A stretch of 20,251 nt of DNA from NCBI GenBank assembly GCA_000512085.1, contig ASPP01025233.1:1-20251 (forward strand), in the 5' to 3' direction. The position numbers and the translations under genes were made by a program. The notes beneath the pieces are model-generated. The model was not told where the DNA came from and did no database searches. It saw only the letters and a list, made by a program, of their open reading frames with translations. Positions 8,205-17,175 of this stretch are shown piece by piece; position 1 is the first letter of the stretch, and every line of letters begins with the position of its first letter. The DNA is from Reticulomyxa filosa. Taxonomy: Eukaryota; Foraminifera; Reticulomyxidae.

Positions 8205-8341
8205 GGATATTCGGTTATTAGAACTTATTCCCTCGACCAAAAACGCGGTAACAAAAACTCTACAATTTTGTAATAAATTTGAGTTTGTGGCTTTTCTGTG
8301 TACGTTTATCTGTCATATACTTTTTTCAAATATACAAAAAA

Positions 8342-8391
8342 AATGTATTGCTTAGTTACAATACATTAATGATCTTTGTCTTAAGATCATT
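8342..8391. repeat. Two back-to-back perfect stem-loops
   Basis: AATGTATTG (8342-8350) pairs with CAATACATT (8359-8367) across an 8-nt loop. Immediately adjacent, AATGATCTT (8368-8376) pairs with AAGATCATT (8383-8391) across a 6-nt loop. Both 9-bp stems are perfect and no base separates them. Confidence 0.7.
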
Positions 8392-8475
8392 GCTTATGTT
8401 TTAAAAGTCAGTTATTAATAGACCTTTGCATAATTGATGTCTATTGTATGTAATTACTAGCTAGTTCTTGCTTAA

Positions 8476-8508
8476 AATATTTACATTATTAAATAATTTG
8501 TAAATATT
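8476..8508. repeat. Third inverted repeat in the divergent spacer
   Basis: AATATTTACA (8476-8485) and TGTAAATATT (8499-8508) form a perfect 10-bp stem with a 13-nt loop that is itself AT-palindromic. Confidence 0.6.
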
Positions 8509-8728
8509 GAAATAATGGCAAGCATAACCTATTTGGAATTCTCAATCTTTATGATAATTAAAGTAACAAACAGAGGTGCACTAACGACAAATACGGATTT
8601 TTTTATGTTTTTTTAATATTCCCGTTGGGCTTTGGCAAGATACTTATTGAATAAAAAACCTCTGCAAGTAGAGATCTGATATCTGCAACTTTCAACTAAA
8701 GTATCTGTTATTATCCTCATAATAAATA

Positions 8729-9439
8729 ATGGGTTCTTGTTTTGCAGCTCCCCCTAGCAAAGACGAAACAGTAAACAGCCAGAATAAGTCTGAGGGAAAA
8801 CGAGAGCAAGCTCAGGAGCAAGAAGAGCAAACCCAGGAACAAGAAGAGCAAACCCAAGAACAAGGAGAAACTCAGCGGCTGACATCAAATGTAGAGTCCG
8901 CAGGGGCAATAGAGACTGAGATAGACGTAAAAGCGTTTTTAAAAATAATGGAACAATGCTTTTGGTGTTTTGTTGGCTACAGCAAGTACAAAAAAAATTT
9001 GCTGTATATGCAAAGAAACGAACTGGATAAATTTTTGGAGGTGATAGAGTTGAAAAATCATTTTCAGATTGGAACTAATGAAGTGTTTGAGTCAATGGAT
9101 AGTGATATCAACGACAGGCAGATCTCGTTGCAAGAATTTTTGGATTATTTTGGTAATCCAATGGTGAATCCCAAATGCAGAGAAATGCAATCTTTCTTGG
9201 AAAAAAGCCACAAATTTCAATTATTAAAACAGGCACTCGAAATTGTGGCAATGGTCGACGCAGACAAAAATGGGAGAATTGAATACAGAGAATTCACGCA
9301 GTTTGGTGCATTGATGGATCTGAGCCCGGAACAAACCGAACAATTGTGGCATCAAATGGATACTGACAACAGTGGTGACATTCGAATCGATGAGCTTTTT
9401 GATTGGTTGCAAACGCAATTGACAAAACTTCATAACTGA
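8729..9439 (+). CDS. EF-hand calcium-binding protein with acylation-type N-terminus
   Basis: A single-exon 236-aa protein. It starts MGSCFA, a pattern fitting N-myristoylation of Gly2 plus palmitoylation of Cys4, which suggests membrane tethering (inference). Residues about 26-46 hold a Gln/Glu repeat with QEQEEQT units. Two canonical EF-hand loops are visible: DADKNGRIEYRE (177-188) and DTDNSGDIRIDE (211-222), both with the expected acidic 1, 3 and 12 positions and central Gly. An earlier loop at 124-136 (DSDINDRQISLQE) is one residue too long and lacks the Gly, so calcium binding there is doubtful. This layout (acylated N-terminus, degenerate first hand, C-terminal pair) recalls neuronal-calcium-sensor or calcineurin-B-like sensors, but I cannot assign an orthologue. 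A possible AATAAA signal lies 82 nt past the stop. Confidence 0.85.
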   Translation: MGSCFAAPPSKDETVNSQNKSEGKREQAQEQEEQTQEQEEQTQEQGETQRLTSNVESAGAIETEIDVKAFLKIMEQCFWCFVGYSKYKKNLLYMQRNELDKFLEVIELKNHFQIGTNEVFESMDSDINDRQISLQEFLDYFGNPMVNPKCREMQSFLEKSHKFQLLKQALEIVAMVDADKNGRIEYREFTQFGALMDLSPEQTEQLWHQMDTDNSGDIRIDELFDWLQTQLTKLHN

Positions 9440-9520
9440 ATTTTCTCGAAATATTTTTTTTGTAACGTTTATTTGATAAACAAAATTCAAATCCATTGTT
9501 ATTCTGCGCACTCTTTTTGT

Positions 9521-9526
9521 AATAAA
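9521..9526 (+). terminator. Candidate polyadenylation signal of the EF-hand gene
   Basis: AATAAA located 82 nt after the TGA stop at 9437-9439. Position is plausible; the hexamer is common by chance here. Confidence 0.3.
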
Positions 9527-9687
9527 CTAAATAATCAACATTGGCAATGTGCTTTAATTTCATGTCCTCTAAAACATTTAGAACAAAATATATGATTAGT
9601 GCACTAAACAATAAGTTCTGTGCCCTTGGATTAGTTATTAAGTACTTAGAAGCGTGAATATTTGAAAAGTAAGTTTATTTTTAGGTA

Positions 9688-9742
9688 ATGAAATCTTCCC
9701 AGGCTTATCAACGTTGTTCTGAAAAATTTAGGAAGATTTCAT
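9688..9742. repeat. 12-bp perfect inverted repeat with 31-nt loop
   Basis: ATGAAATCTTCC (9688-9699) is the exact reverse complement of GGAAGATTTCAT (9731-9742). It is less AT-biased than the neighbouring sequence, so it is not simply a product of low complexity. Confidence 0.6.
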
Positions 9743-10263
9743 GCAAAGCATACAGCTAAAGGGACTGTCATGAGAATAAATATAAAAATATCAAAATAAT
9801 GCAAAGGAATTCAAATACAATATAATAATTGTGTTTTCCATATACACATACACTACAGAATTAACTCTCTTTCTTTCTTGCAACTACAGTACTAAACTCA
9901 ATATCCTTTGATATCTAGCACCGACTGATTTTCAATGGAATAATTACTTATTTACAAAGGAAATGGAATTTGTTCATTTTAACCCAAATTGTATTTTATC
10001 TTTTATTCATTTTATCAGTCAATATCAACTGCCTTGAATGAATGTATTGCAATTTTGTTGTATTTCTAATTTTTTAAATACTTTTTTATTTTCAAATATT
10101 ACTCATTTTTTAAGTGGTTTTTCATTTTTTCCTCCATTCTAAATTTAATATGGCGCGATCCAATTGCTTTTTTTCTCATATCCTCTGTTACACTTTATAA
10201 TAATTAATGCACAAGACACAGAACAGATACCACTTTTATCATTTTCAAAAGAATACGAACGAA

Positions 10264-10413
10264 ATGAAAGCATCTGTTCTCATTGATAGAGCGTTTACTG
10301 ACATTCCGCCTGAAAAAAACGAAAAGCTTCTTCAGGCGTCAAAAGAAGCGTGCTCTTGGGGACACAAAGATCCATTTTGCATAAAAAAAATTCTTAAAAA
10401 ATGTCGCAATTGA
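10264..10413 (+). CDS. First visible segment of the long zinc-finger gene
   Basis: Begins MKASVLIDRAFTDIPPEKNE and continues ACSWGHKDPFCIKK before an A8 run (10382-10389). A further frame upstream to 10207 adds 19 residues without character. After the A8 run the protein-like reading (VAIDHRDCIKPFRDAS, MDCKKTLELFEQKK) moves to another frame, 10395-10500. The start is the first ATG with protein-like sequence after it; an upstream exon cannot be excluded. Confidence 0.4.
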   Translation: MKASVLIDRAFTDIPPEKNEKLLQASKEACSWGHKDPFCIKKILKKCRN

Positions 10414-13400
10414 TCACAGAGATTGTATTAAACCTTTCCGAGACGCAAGTAACATGGACTGCAAAAAAACTCTTGAATTATTTGAACAAAAAAAAGTTAG
10501 TTCATTGCTCCCAACTGAAGAAGCTAGTGATCACAAACAACAGCAATATGAGCACCTTAGAATTTCGAAGCGCGGTGGAATGCGGAGCATTTATGTTCAA
10601 ATTTGCAAACATGAAACAATCAGGGACGAACAAAAAAGATAAAGTAAAAAAGATGGTTATTAATAACATGAAAGAGAAAATGGAAAGTTTACAAAGCCAC
10701 TTTTGTGTGATTAACATGTGCGTCGAAAAGCGAAGCGAGACGCCAATGCCAAAGCGATTGATCCAAGCTACAACAACTCTGCCAAAAGTAATATCGCGAT
10801 ACACGGGAGTTTGTCTGATGGAAGATAGACCGTCAGAAAAGCAGAGCCAAAAGGGCGTGTTGGAATTGCACATAGCAGTGGAGCCATACATATTTGGAGA
10901 CGATCAAACGGAGCCATACGTGACGAAAATCCTGATTGTGCAAGAAGATGTGGGAAGTATAACAACAAACGAAAATCGAGATATCCAAGCATACGAAATC
11001 AGATTGAAGCGAATTCCACACGTGATTAAATTGAAAATGAAGAAGCAGAGCGAGGAACAAAAGAAGGAGGAAGACGTATACGTGTGGACGAATCCGAGTG
11101 ATAATGAGACGGTGATTGGAGCAAAGTGCGTTAAATCAAAGAAGAGTCATATTTTGGAATATATGGGAGTGCCAAAGCAGCTGTTTGAAGGACACAATCA
11201 GATGGATCGAATTCCACATTTTAAAAGTGTGACACACGCACACGTGGACGAATGTATCGGAAAGTGTTGGATTTATCGATTGGAATTTTTCAAGCAGTTG
11301 CACAAGTCAAAGTTTTATCGATACAATCATTTGGATGATACATTGAGTACCATCTTTGGACCGTTGCCTCCAGGAGACGAAGATAGACATGTGACACAAC
11401 GACCCTTGCAATCGCAGAATCTGCGTCAAATCCCATCTCCTTATTGCTTGATTGGCATGCACGAATACAAAGACTGGTACTATTCTCCCTATCTTTTCGG
11501 AGACTGCGATAAAAGCAATTGGCACGTGCTAAAGAAATGGGCCAAGCGTATCGAACAACAGTCCATGGTCTCCTTTGTGCTCCATACATTATTGGGATGT
11601 CTCTCCAGTCATTGCTTCCCAAGCGTCTACATCGTCGAAGACGTCACTCCACCTTTCTTGGAGCTTCTGCAAAAAGAGTTTGTGCAAGGAGAGCATCAAC
11701 TGATCATGACTCTGAATCGTATGATCCAAAGCGCATGTGGGCATGCGAATCAGCATGTCGAGCCATTGCAGCTGCGATTGCGACTGTGGCATACGGAATC
11801 ACGTCGACTGTCGGCGTGGAATTGGTATCAAGAATGGATGCTCACGACGTTGCAAAATAAAAGCGAGCAAAAGAAGCAGGAGCTGTGGAGTGATAAGGAA
11901 AAGACATTGATACAGCAGTGCAAAGTGAGTCCGTATTTGTTGCAATTGTCAGTATCACCTATCCCGCAGAGCGTGTTTTTCGAAAGGACATCCTCGACAA
12001 CTTGATTAATCGAGATGTCGAATGCAAAGATGAAACAGACAGAGAAAGAAAAGAGGAAACAGAGGAGACGGAAGAAAATGAAAAAAACAAGAAGAAGAAG
12101 AAAAAGAAAAAGAAAAGAAAAAGAAAAGGGCGAAGACGATAACAAAAGCACCAACACAGAGACAAGTCAAAATGACAGCGATTGGGACACATACAATAAA
12201 AGTCATTCTGTTAATTGGTTGTTAGTATACTTTGATCGCGAAATGTATCGCGGTCGTGTTCTCGACTCGCCCAACGAAACTCTTCAACAAATGGACGCGA
12301 TGCTAACTCATGGAATTGAAATCCACGCCAAGACATATCGTCCCTTTTTCTATAATCGCTGCATGTTGGAAGACAACGTTATTCTGATGGTGAGCTGCAC
12401 GCAGCAACAGATTTTTCAATGGTATCAACACAATGTCTCGCAGCGTTGGCTCTCGTTCTCTGCGACATGCGTGCGCGAGATCGATACGATGCTGGTGTGG
12501 CCTCCACATTGTTATGAGGATCGTATCGACGTCCTCGAAATGAAGCCCTTGCAAATCGATCGCGAAGTGATTCTGAAAGAGAGTAATCTTTGCTTCGATG
12601 ATCGTCTTATGTGTGTTGGATTCATCGATCACACTTATCTATCCTCCGTGTTTGCGCCCCCGTGCAAACATGACTCAGCAATGATCCACGTCGCCATTGC
12701 CGGAGTCCATTGTCTACTGTGTCCGGCCCATTTGGAACGAAACTCGAAAACGAATAAAGACAAAAAAATGCTTTTATCACAAAGCTTTTTCGAAATGATT
12801 TCCAATTCCAATATCAAATCTAATTCAATTGATTGGTGCATAATCAGAGAATTGCACTCGTCGCATTTATTTATCAATAGAAATGCGTGTTCGGTACTGC
12901 ACTCCAATGCTCTTCTGCGAGACAATGCACAAGAGGAACAATTTGTCAAGTCATTGCTTTGTCAGGTCGACAATTATGTCACGCTCTGCTCTTCTCTCGT
13001 CAATGTCGCCAACACTGTGGAGAAGGCTCTAGCTTTGTATCAACACGCTCCAAACTCAAACTCCTACGATCAACAACTTTTCGCAGATTGGCTCGACTAC
13101 AATCCTTCTGAGGGCAGCGATCAGGTCGACGAACACAACGATTCTGTCGAGGTCAAATTGGACAAAAAAAGAAACACAAAGCAAACGAAATAATGAAAAA
13201 TTCCTTTGGCGTGATGCTTCAGCAATTACAAGTCCCTTTCGACATTAATGGAAACTCTTTTTCACGCACTATGTATGCTTGCATCGATTTCACTAACACG
13301 TTGTGCAATAACGAAGTGTATCTTCAATGCAAGGCTCCAATCTTTCGATCTTGCTTATGTCGTTGCGACGACGATATCTTGGAAAACGAACGCACGTGTC

Positions 13401-14988
13401 GACAGGGCTGTTCCAATGGTCGTCTTACCAATAACTTCAATGAATCTGCTCGCGTTGCCATAATGCGACATGACTGTATTTCGCCCTTTGGATATCAATC
13501 TGTCGTTCCGAAATGTTCAAAAACACTTAAAACATTCTTTGATGACATCGATTGTGAAATACTGGTTCTTGCATCCGATTTGAGATTGTGGAGACAGTTG
13601 AATATCGGCTGCGTTGACTCGGACTTATCCGATGATCGTGTGGAATTGCATCGTCATCCTTATTTTGTCTTTGTTATGGATGATGAGAAATTGTATCCCT
13701 TTCTCTCTGCCGACGAAGAGAAGGACCAATATGATATCGAGCACTGCAAATTCCAAGAGAAATACGCGATTCTTGAAAAAAAATTTAAACACCAACAGTT
13801 TGTTTTTTTTCAATGCAAAACAAGTCAATCTACAAATGTGTGATGTTTCTGTTTGAGAAGGAAGGAGAGTGCGATAATCAATACCAACTCTGATCACCAA
13901 AATGAGGACACAATGGGCGGTTATTTTAGAACTTATCAGCACATGGATACTCGCAAACATCTGGCATTACTGCACGAAGTACACAGCGAATGGCGAGAGA
14001 GAGGCATCAGAAATGAAATGTGCATTGATACACTAATCGATATTTTGCAAGTCAGTCATCAGCTCAGATGTTTTGTGAATATGCTTCACTGCAATTGTCA
14101 CGTTACTTCTCACGACTTTCTTCAATTGTATTGTTATCGTAATGATATATTTCCACATTATATGTTAGACCAGCCTGTTGCTATCACCAAAGCATCCACC
14201 CATATTAAAGGTAATTTGCTCCTCTATTCCTTTTTAACCCAACTTGCTCTGCAGTTTGTTTATTGCTTCCAAATTTCAAACAAAAGGGAGGATATTTGAT
14301 CATCTCATTCAAAGCATCCCCGAACTACTGAGACAAGACCAATATTGGATTAGTCACTGGAATATTCAAGACTCCTATTTCATGGACTCCGCACAGCATT
14401 ATGAACGACTTGTTCAAGATACGAATCAACTCAGGACGGAGAATGACACAGAAAAACAAATCAAAAGCAAGTGCTGCGACTTCTGTGGCTTTGAGTCCTA
14501 CAAAATTCATGAAGTCAGAAAACATTTTGACAGCCCACATCACAAACAGGAACAAGAAAAATACAATCAGCAATGCATTACAGAGATAACAGAGATGTAT
14601 AAAAAAAAATTTGGCCTTAGTGTACTCATGGATGAATTAAGCGAAAAAGAACAATCCTCGAGTGTATGTTCTGCCAATCAAAATTCAGAGTTCAGAATCT
14701 TTTTTCGAAAAACTGCTTTGTTCGTTTTTTGCATCTACATTGATACATCAAACATTTACTTAAAACAGCTGCAGCTCCATAAATGATAAACTTCAACAAT
14801 TTAAATCTCTAGTCGTTGAAAAAATAGAAACAAGAAAAAGAAATCAATTAAGTAAAGGTGAAATCGAAGAACTTTTACAAATGGCCAAGGAATTTTATTG
14901 GCTTTTCAAAAGGGCCCATTGTAAAGATGGAATATTGGATAATGTAAAAAAATGGTGCATATACCTAAAAGAAAAAAAAAAGTATTGA
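10264..14988 (+). CDS. Long unrecognised gene with C-terminal C2H2 zinc finger, frame interrupted
   Basis: Consecutive long open frames on one strand behave as one gene of well over 1,300 codons. Most changes of frame are by one base, without introns, several at A or T runs. Segments: 10264-10413; a second frame near 10400-10640; 10401-11920; a -1 shift into 11921-12140; back again inside a Lys-rich tract; to 13163; a -1 shift at an A7 run; to about 13805; further changes near T8. The end is well behaved: exon to 14210, intron 14211-14286, exon 14287-14689, intron 14690-14774, last exon 14775-14988. A zinc finger (CDFCGF...HFDSPHH) lies at 14475-14543. I recognise no homologue or catalytic motif. 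The body appears GC-richer than the flanks, as real coding DNA would. Homopolymer sequence errors are my first explanation; a decaying gene is the second. The separate entries that follow give the pieces. Confidence 0.55.
10401..12005 (+). CDS. Largest open segment of the long zinc-finger gene (534 codons as read)
   Basis: Unrecognised. The formal ATG is at 10401, but the first 30 codons compete with a better-looking overlapping frame, so the real coding in this frame probably begins after an A8 run near 10490. Readable blocks are STLEFRSAVECGAFMFKFAN, KGVLELHIAVEPYIFGDD, PSPYCLIGMHEYKDWYYSPY and SVYIVEDVTPPFLELLQKE. No transmembrane segment or known catalytic signature was found. Near 11921 (TGC AAA GTG AGT) the sensible reading moves back one base to SESVFVAIVSITYPAERVFR, so the final 28 codons to 12005 are likely spurious. 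Confidence 0.5.
   Translation: MSQLITEIVLNLSETQVTWTAKKLLNYLNKKKLVHCSQLKKLVITNNSNMSTLEFRSAVECGAFMFKFANMKQSGTNKKDKVKKMVINNMKEKMESLQSHFCVINMCVEKRSETPMPKRLIQATTTLPKVISRYTGVCLMEDRPSEKQSQKGVLELHIAVEPYIFGDDQTEPYVTKILIVQEDVGSITTNENRDIQAYEIRLKRIPHVIKLKMKKQSEEQKKEEDVYVWTNPSDNETVIGAKCVKSKKSHILEYMGVPKQLFEGHNQMDRIPHFKSVTHAHVDECIGKCWIYRLEFFKQLHKSKFYRYNHLDDTLSTIFGPLPPGDEDRHVTQRPLQSQNLRQIPSPYCLIGMHEYKDWYYSPYLFGDCDKSNWHVLKKWAKRIEQQSMVSFVLHTLLGCLSSHCFPSVYIVEDVTPPFLELLQKEFVQGEHQLIMTLNRMIQSACGHANQHVEPLQLRLRLWHTESRRLSAWNWYQEWMLTTLQNKSEQKKQELWSDKEKTLIQQCKVSPYLLQLSVSPIPQSVFFERTSSTT
11921..12142 (+). CDS. Shifted continuation ending in a Lys-rich tract
   Basis: In the -1 frame the sequence reads SESVFVAIVSITYPAERVFR, then KDILDNLINRDVECKDETD, then a Glu-rich and finally Lys/Arg-rich low-complexity tail (12060-12140). 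It overlaps the end of the previous segment and the start of the next. The poly-Lys DNA (AAG/AAA runs) is where the frame has to change again. Confidence 0.4.
   Translation, partial: QSESVFVAIVSITYPAERVFRKDILDNLINRDVECKDETDRERKEETEETEENEKNKKKKKKKKKRKRKGRRR
12015..13193 (+). CDS. Third large segment of the long zinc-finger gene (392 codons as read)
   Basis: Unrecognised. The formal ATG at 12015 begins in Lys/Arg-rich low complexity and is probably not a true start; the convincing part starts around 12130 (GEDDNKSTNTETSQNDSDW). Blocks: SVNWLLVYFDREMYRGRVLD, FYNRCMLEDNVILMVSC, VREIDTMLVWPPHCYEDRID, MIHVAIAGVHCLLCPAHLE. It ends at TAA, which overlaps the ATG of the next segment, but an A7 run at 13164-13170 allows a smooth -1 continuation (LDKK then HKANEIMKNSFGVML). 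Confidence 0.5.
   Translation: MSNAKMKQTEKEKRKQRRRKKMKKTRRRRKRKRKEKEKGEDDNKSTNTETSQNDSDWDTYNKSHSVNWLLVYFDREMYRGRVLDSPNETLQQMDAMLTHGIEIHAKTYRPFFYNRCMLEDNVILMVSCTQQQIFQWYQHNVSQRWLSFSATCVREIDTMLVWPPHCYEDRIDVLEMKPLQIDREVILKESNLCFDDRLMCVGFIDHTYLSSVFAPPCKHDSAMIHVAIAGVHCLLCPAHLERNSKTNKDKKMLLSQSFFEMISNSNIKSNSIDWCIIRELHSSHLFINRNACSVLHSNALLRDNAQEEQFVKSLLCQVDNYVTLCSSLVNVANTVEKALALYQHAPNSNSYDQQLFADWLDYNPSEGSDQVDEHNDSVEVKLDKKRNTKQTK
13193..13843 (+). CDS. Fourth segment, Cys-rich (216 codons as read)
   Basis: Reads MKNSFGVMLQQLQVPFDI onward and contains closely spaced cysteines (CLCRCDDD, TCRQGC), which might bind metal but match no pattern I can name. Continues FFDDIDCEILVLASDLRLWR and HRHPYFVFVMDDEKLYPFL. 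After a T8 run (13803-13810) a -1 reading gives QNKSIYKCVMFLFEKEGECD, better than the formal ending TSQSTNV. The ATG is therefore probably internal. Confidence 0.45.
   Translation: MKNSFGVMLQQLQVPFDINGNSFSRTMYACIDFTNTLCNNEVYLQCKAPIFRSCLCRCDDDILENERTCRQGCSNGRLTNNFNESARVAIMRHDCISPFGYQSVVPKCSKTLKTFFDDIDCEILVLASDLRLWRQLNIGCVDSDLSDDRVELHRHPYFVFVMDDEKLYPFLSADEEKDQYDIEHCKFQEKYAILEKKFKHQQFVFFQCKTSQSTNV
13853..14988 (+). CDS. C-terminal three exons with C2H2 zinc finger
   Basis: Exons (13853)-14210, 14287-14689 and 14775-14988. Intron 1 (76 nt, donor AAAG|GTAATT, acceptor ACAAAAG|GG) joins STHIK to GRIFDHLIQSIPELL in phase 1. Intron 2 (donor TCAGA|GTTCAG, acceptor GCTGCAG|C; an alternative acceptor lies 6 nt upstream) joins in phase 2 and opens a last exon reading KLQQFKSLVVEKIETRKRN, then SKGEIEELLQMAKEFYWLF, to TGA at 14986-14988. 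The finger is C-x2-C-x12-H-x4/5-H (CDFCG...HFDSPHH), closest in spacing to the matrin/U1 type that binds double-stranded or structured RNA; RNA binding is an inference. The last exon is Lys/Glu-rich and helical. Confidence 0.6.
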
Positions 14989-17175
14989 CAATGTAACACA
15001 TACACAAGTAACTTTTTCGCTTGTATTCAATTTTATTTGGAGTTTTAACGTGAATAACGTGGAAATTGGTGCATCTATAGAACACCAATGCACTCAATTT
15101 GACTGTCAAATACATCATATATAGAATAAGACAAAAAATTACAGGTAAATGATACTTTACAAAGATAACTGACTTTTCTTAATGAAATATTTAAAAATAT
15201 CCACAAATAAATAATGTATTTAAACTGTTCTAAATTTTCAAATTTAATCCTTTTTGTAATCCATCTTTTTATTAAACAAATTTTATTTTTAATCGCATTT
15301 GATTGTTTACATTTATTTATTTGCATTTCATTGCCAGTTTTGCTTTTAAGTAAAATTGATCGACCATTTTTATGCAAGGCAGTGTTATATTAAGACAGCA
15401 AAGAACATTTGACAGACAATTTTCATATGAAAAATTCTAACATAACAAATAATGAAAAAAACTATCAGCGATATATCTATTGAAAAGAAATAGTCTACTA
15501 TCAAGCATTGATTAGATGAAAAATAATATAGAATATTTCTTGTTTTATTTCATTGAAATGATAGAAAGATTCAAAAGATTACAGATAGTAGATTAATTAT
15601 CACACGGACAGATAAATTATGAATATTATATTGCATGAGCGAAGCTGAATTGAATAACCAAATTTTTTTAGATGAGATAATGTTATTATTGAATTCCAAA
15701 AAGAAGAAAATATCACAAACAAGCAAATCAACCACTAGGAATAGTAAAAAAATTACTAATTGAATTACATTTTGTGAAGAAGCAACGTTTTTGAAAGTTT
15801 TGAAAATCGATATAGAAATTTCGAAACGAGAATAATCAAGAAATTGCAACAATAGATAGTGTGCACTACATTAGGAAATGTTCTAATATTTCTTATTCAT
15901 ATAGTATTTGATCTTTTATCTTGTACCAATAGTTTACTGTAATGACACTGCATACAAATTCGCGCTAGTGCACCTCCAATCGATGTAACGCTTTTTTTAG
16001 CATACAAAGAATGTTATAAGTTGAAAAGAAAGTAAACAAGCACATCACTCACACTTGAATACAGTACTAAGTAATACAATATGTTACAAAAGTAGCAAAC
16101 AAACGACAACCGAAGCTTCAATTTGAAGCTATAATTTTGGTCAGAATTATTTTGGACGATAAAAAAAGTATTGTTTAAATAATTTAAAAAGAGTTCAATG
16201 TCCTTCAAAGCTTTTGGTGGTTATTAATAACTTTTGTCTATCTTCTGTGGAGCTAAGAGGGAATCAAAGGATCACTTGGGATGCACTAAGACTGTTCGAT
16301 AAATCAGTAAACAGTGACGTCGGATGCTTGATGGAAAATATTCATTAAATTACAAGAGTACAATCAGCAGTTAATTATAATCAATCACAATAAATTCAAA
16401 CAAAAACATTTTCAACTTAGCTGAAAAATTGTTTTTGAAGGGAATTGAAATTTTCACAGCAGTACACTTGGACATCTGTTAAGATCTAAAGGTTATTTTG
16501 ATATTTGGACATTGGATATTTCAAAATTTTGTTAAATTTTGGACATCTTGGAATTTGGGTTGTCTGAAGACATTTCTGATAATTTGGTATTGTTTTATAA
16601 CTGTACTCATTTGGAAAAATATTGGAATTGAATTTGTTTATTTGTGATATTTATTGGAGAAAAAGGCCAAATAGCACAAAAAAGACGAATAAACAGTTCA
16701 CAATATTTGGAAAACGTTTACAATAATTTTGTATTGATATTGCAAGAACATCGAGATAACAAGTTGGAAATTTCAGAAATTTCTGGATTTTGAAATATGG
16801 AAAATATGTGAGACTATAGTAAATCACTTAGCGAACAACAAAGAGAAGAAGATATTGACAAGAATCAAGCATTTATCAAAAGCACACAATCAATAACAAG
16901 CGAAAAAACATATTTCAAGTTTTGATTAAACATTAAAATATCAAAAAAAATAAATCAAACCTCAAAGGTGGTAAGTTGAGACCAATCAACTGTTGTGAAA
17001 AAAATTTTAGATATTCACTGTGGATCATCTGAAGGAGTCCTGTTGTTTTCGAATTGTTGAGTTCTAATCAAATATTGAAATTTAAAAATAATTTTATTTT
17101 AACATACTTCATTATTAATATTAACTTTTGCAAAAAAAGTTGTATTTTGAAGGAGATTGAAGACAGAAGCAACTA
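14989..17175. other. Long AT-rich spacer without recognisable genes
   Basis: No exon with protein-like composition on either strand. Open frames at 15075-15377, 15571-15852 and 16014-16208 (minus) are Ile/Lys/Asn/Phe-rich and lack motifs. Around 16490-16830 there are irregular repeats of TTGGACAT and GAAATTTC-type words. No tRNA or rRNA was recognised. Confidence 0.4.

Larger units (their letters stand above)
8205..8728. promoter_or_regulatory. Divergent intergenic region between the PDI-like and EF-hand genes
   Basis: This stretch should hold the 5' regulatory regions of two divergent genes. An in-frame upstream ATG at 8240 would add 12 residues before the PDI-like signal peptide and is less likely as a start. 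Three perfect inverted repeats lie here (8342-8367, 8368-8391, 8476-8508). No recognisable TATA box or tRNA was seen; the inference of promoter function rests on gene orientation only. Confidence 0.4.
9440..10206. other. Spacer between the EF-hand and zinc-finger genes
   Basis: AT-rich, no exon supported. It holds a 12-bp perfect inverted repeat (9688-9742). The region 10080-10200 is T-rich and may be the promoter or leading intron of the following gene; a first exon could be hidden here but none was demonstrable. Confidence 0.4.

Noticed and set aside
11922-11968. GTGAGT donor with nearby CAG acceptors as an intron in the zinc-finger gene
   Set aside because: The donor matches consensus, but the possible introns (28 or 45 nt) give joins in the wrong phase for the downstream reading, so a one-base frame change was preferred.
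11828-12206. Minus-strand Phe/Leu/Ser-rich frames resembling membrane proteins
   Set aside because: These are the complement of the Lys/Arg-rich tract in the zinc-finger gene and show only low-complexity hydrophobicity.
13193-13195. TAATG overlap suggesting a bacterial-style coupled gene start
   Set aside because: The genome is eukaryotic with introns, and the A7 run just upstream allows one continuous reading; the ATG is probably internal.
15075-15377. Minus-strand 100-codon frame
   Set aside because: Ile/Lys/Asn composition expected from AT-rich DNA, no motif, no splice context; length alone is not convincing.
15571-15852. Minus-strand 93-codon frame with hydrophobic patches
   Set aside because: Same reason: composition of AT-rich noncoding DNA and no recognisable domain.
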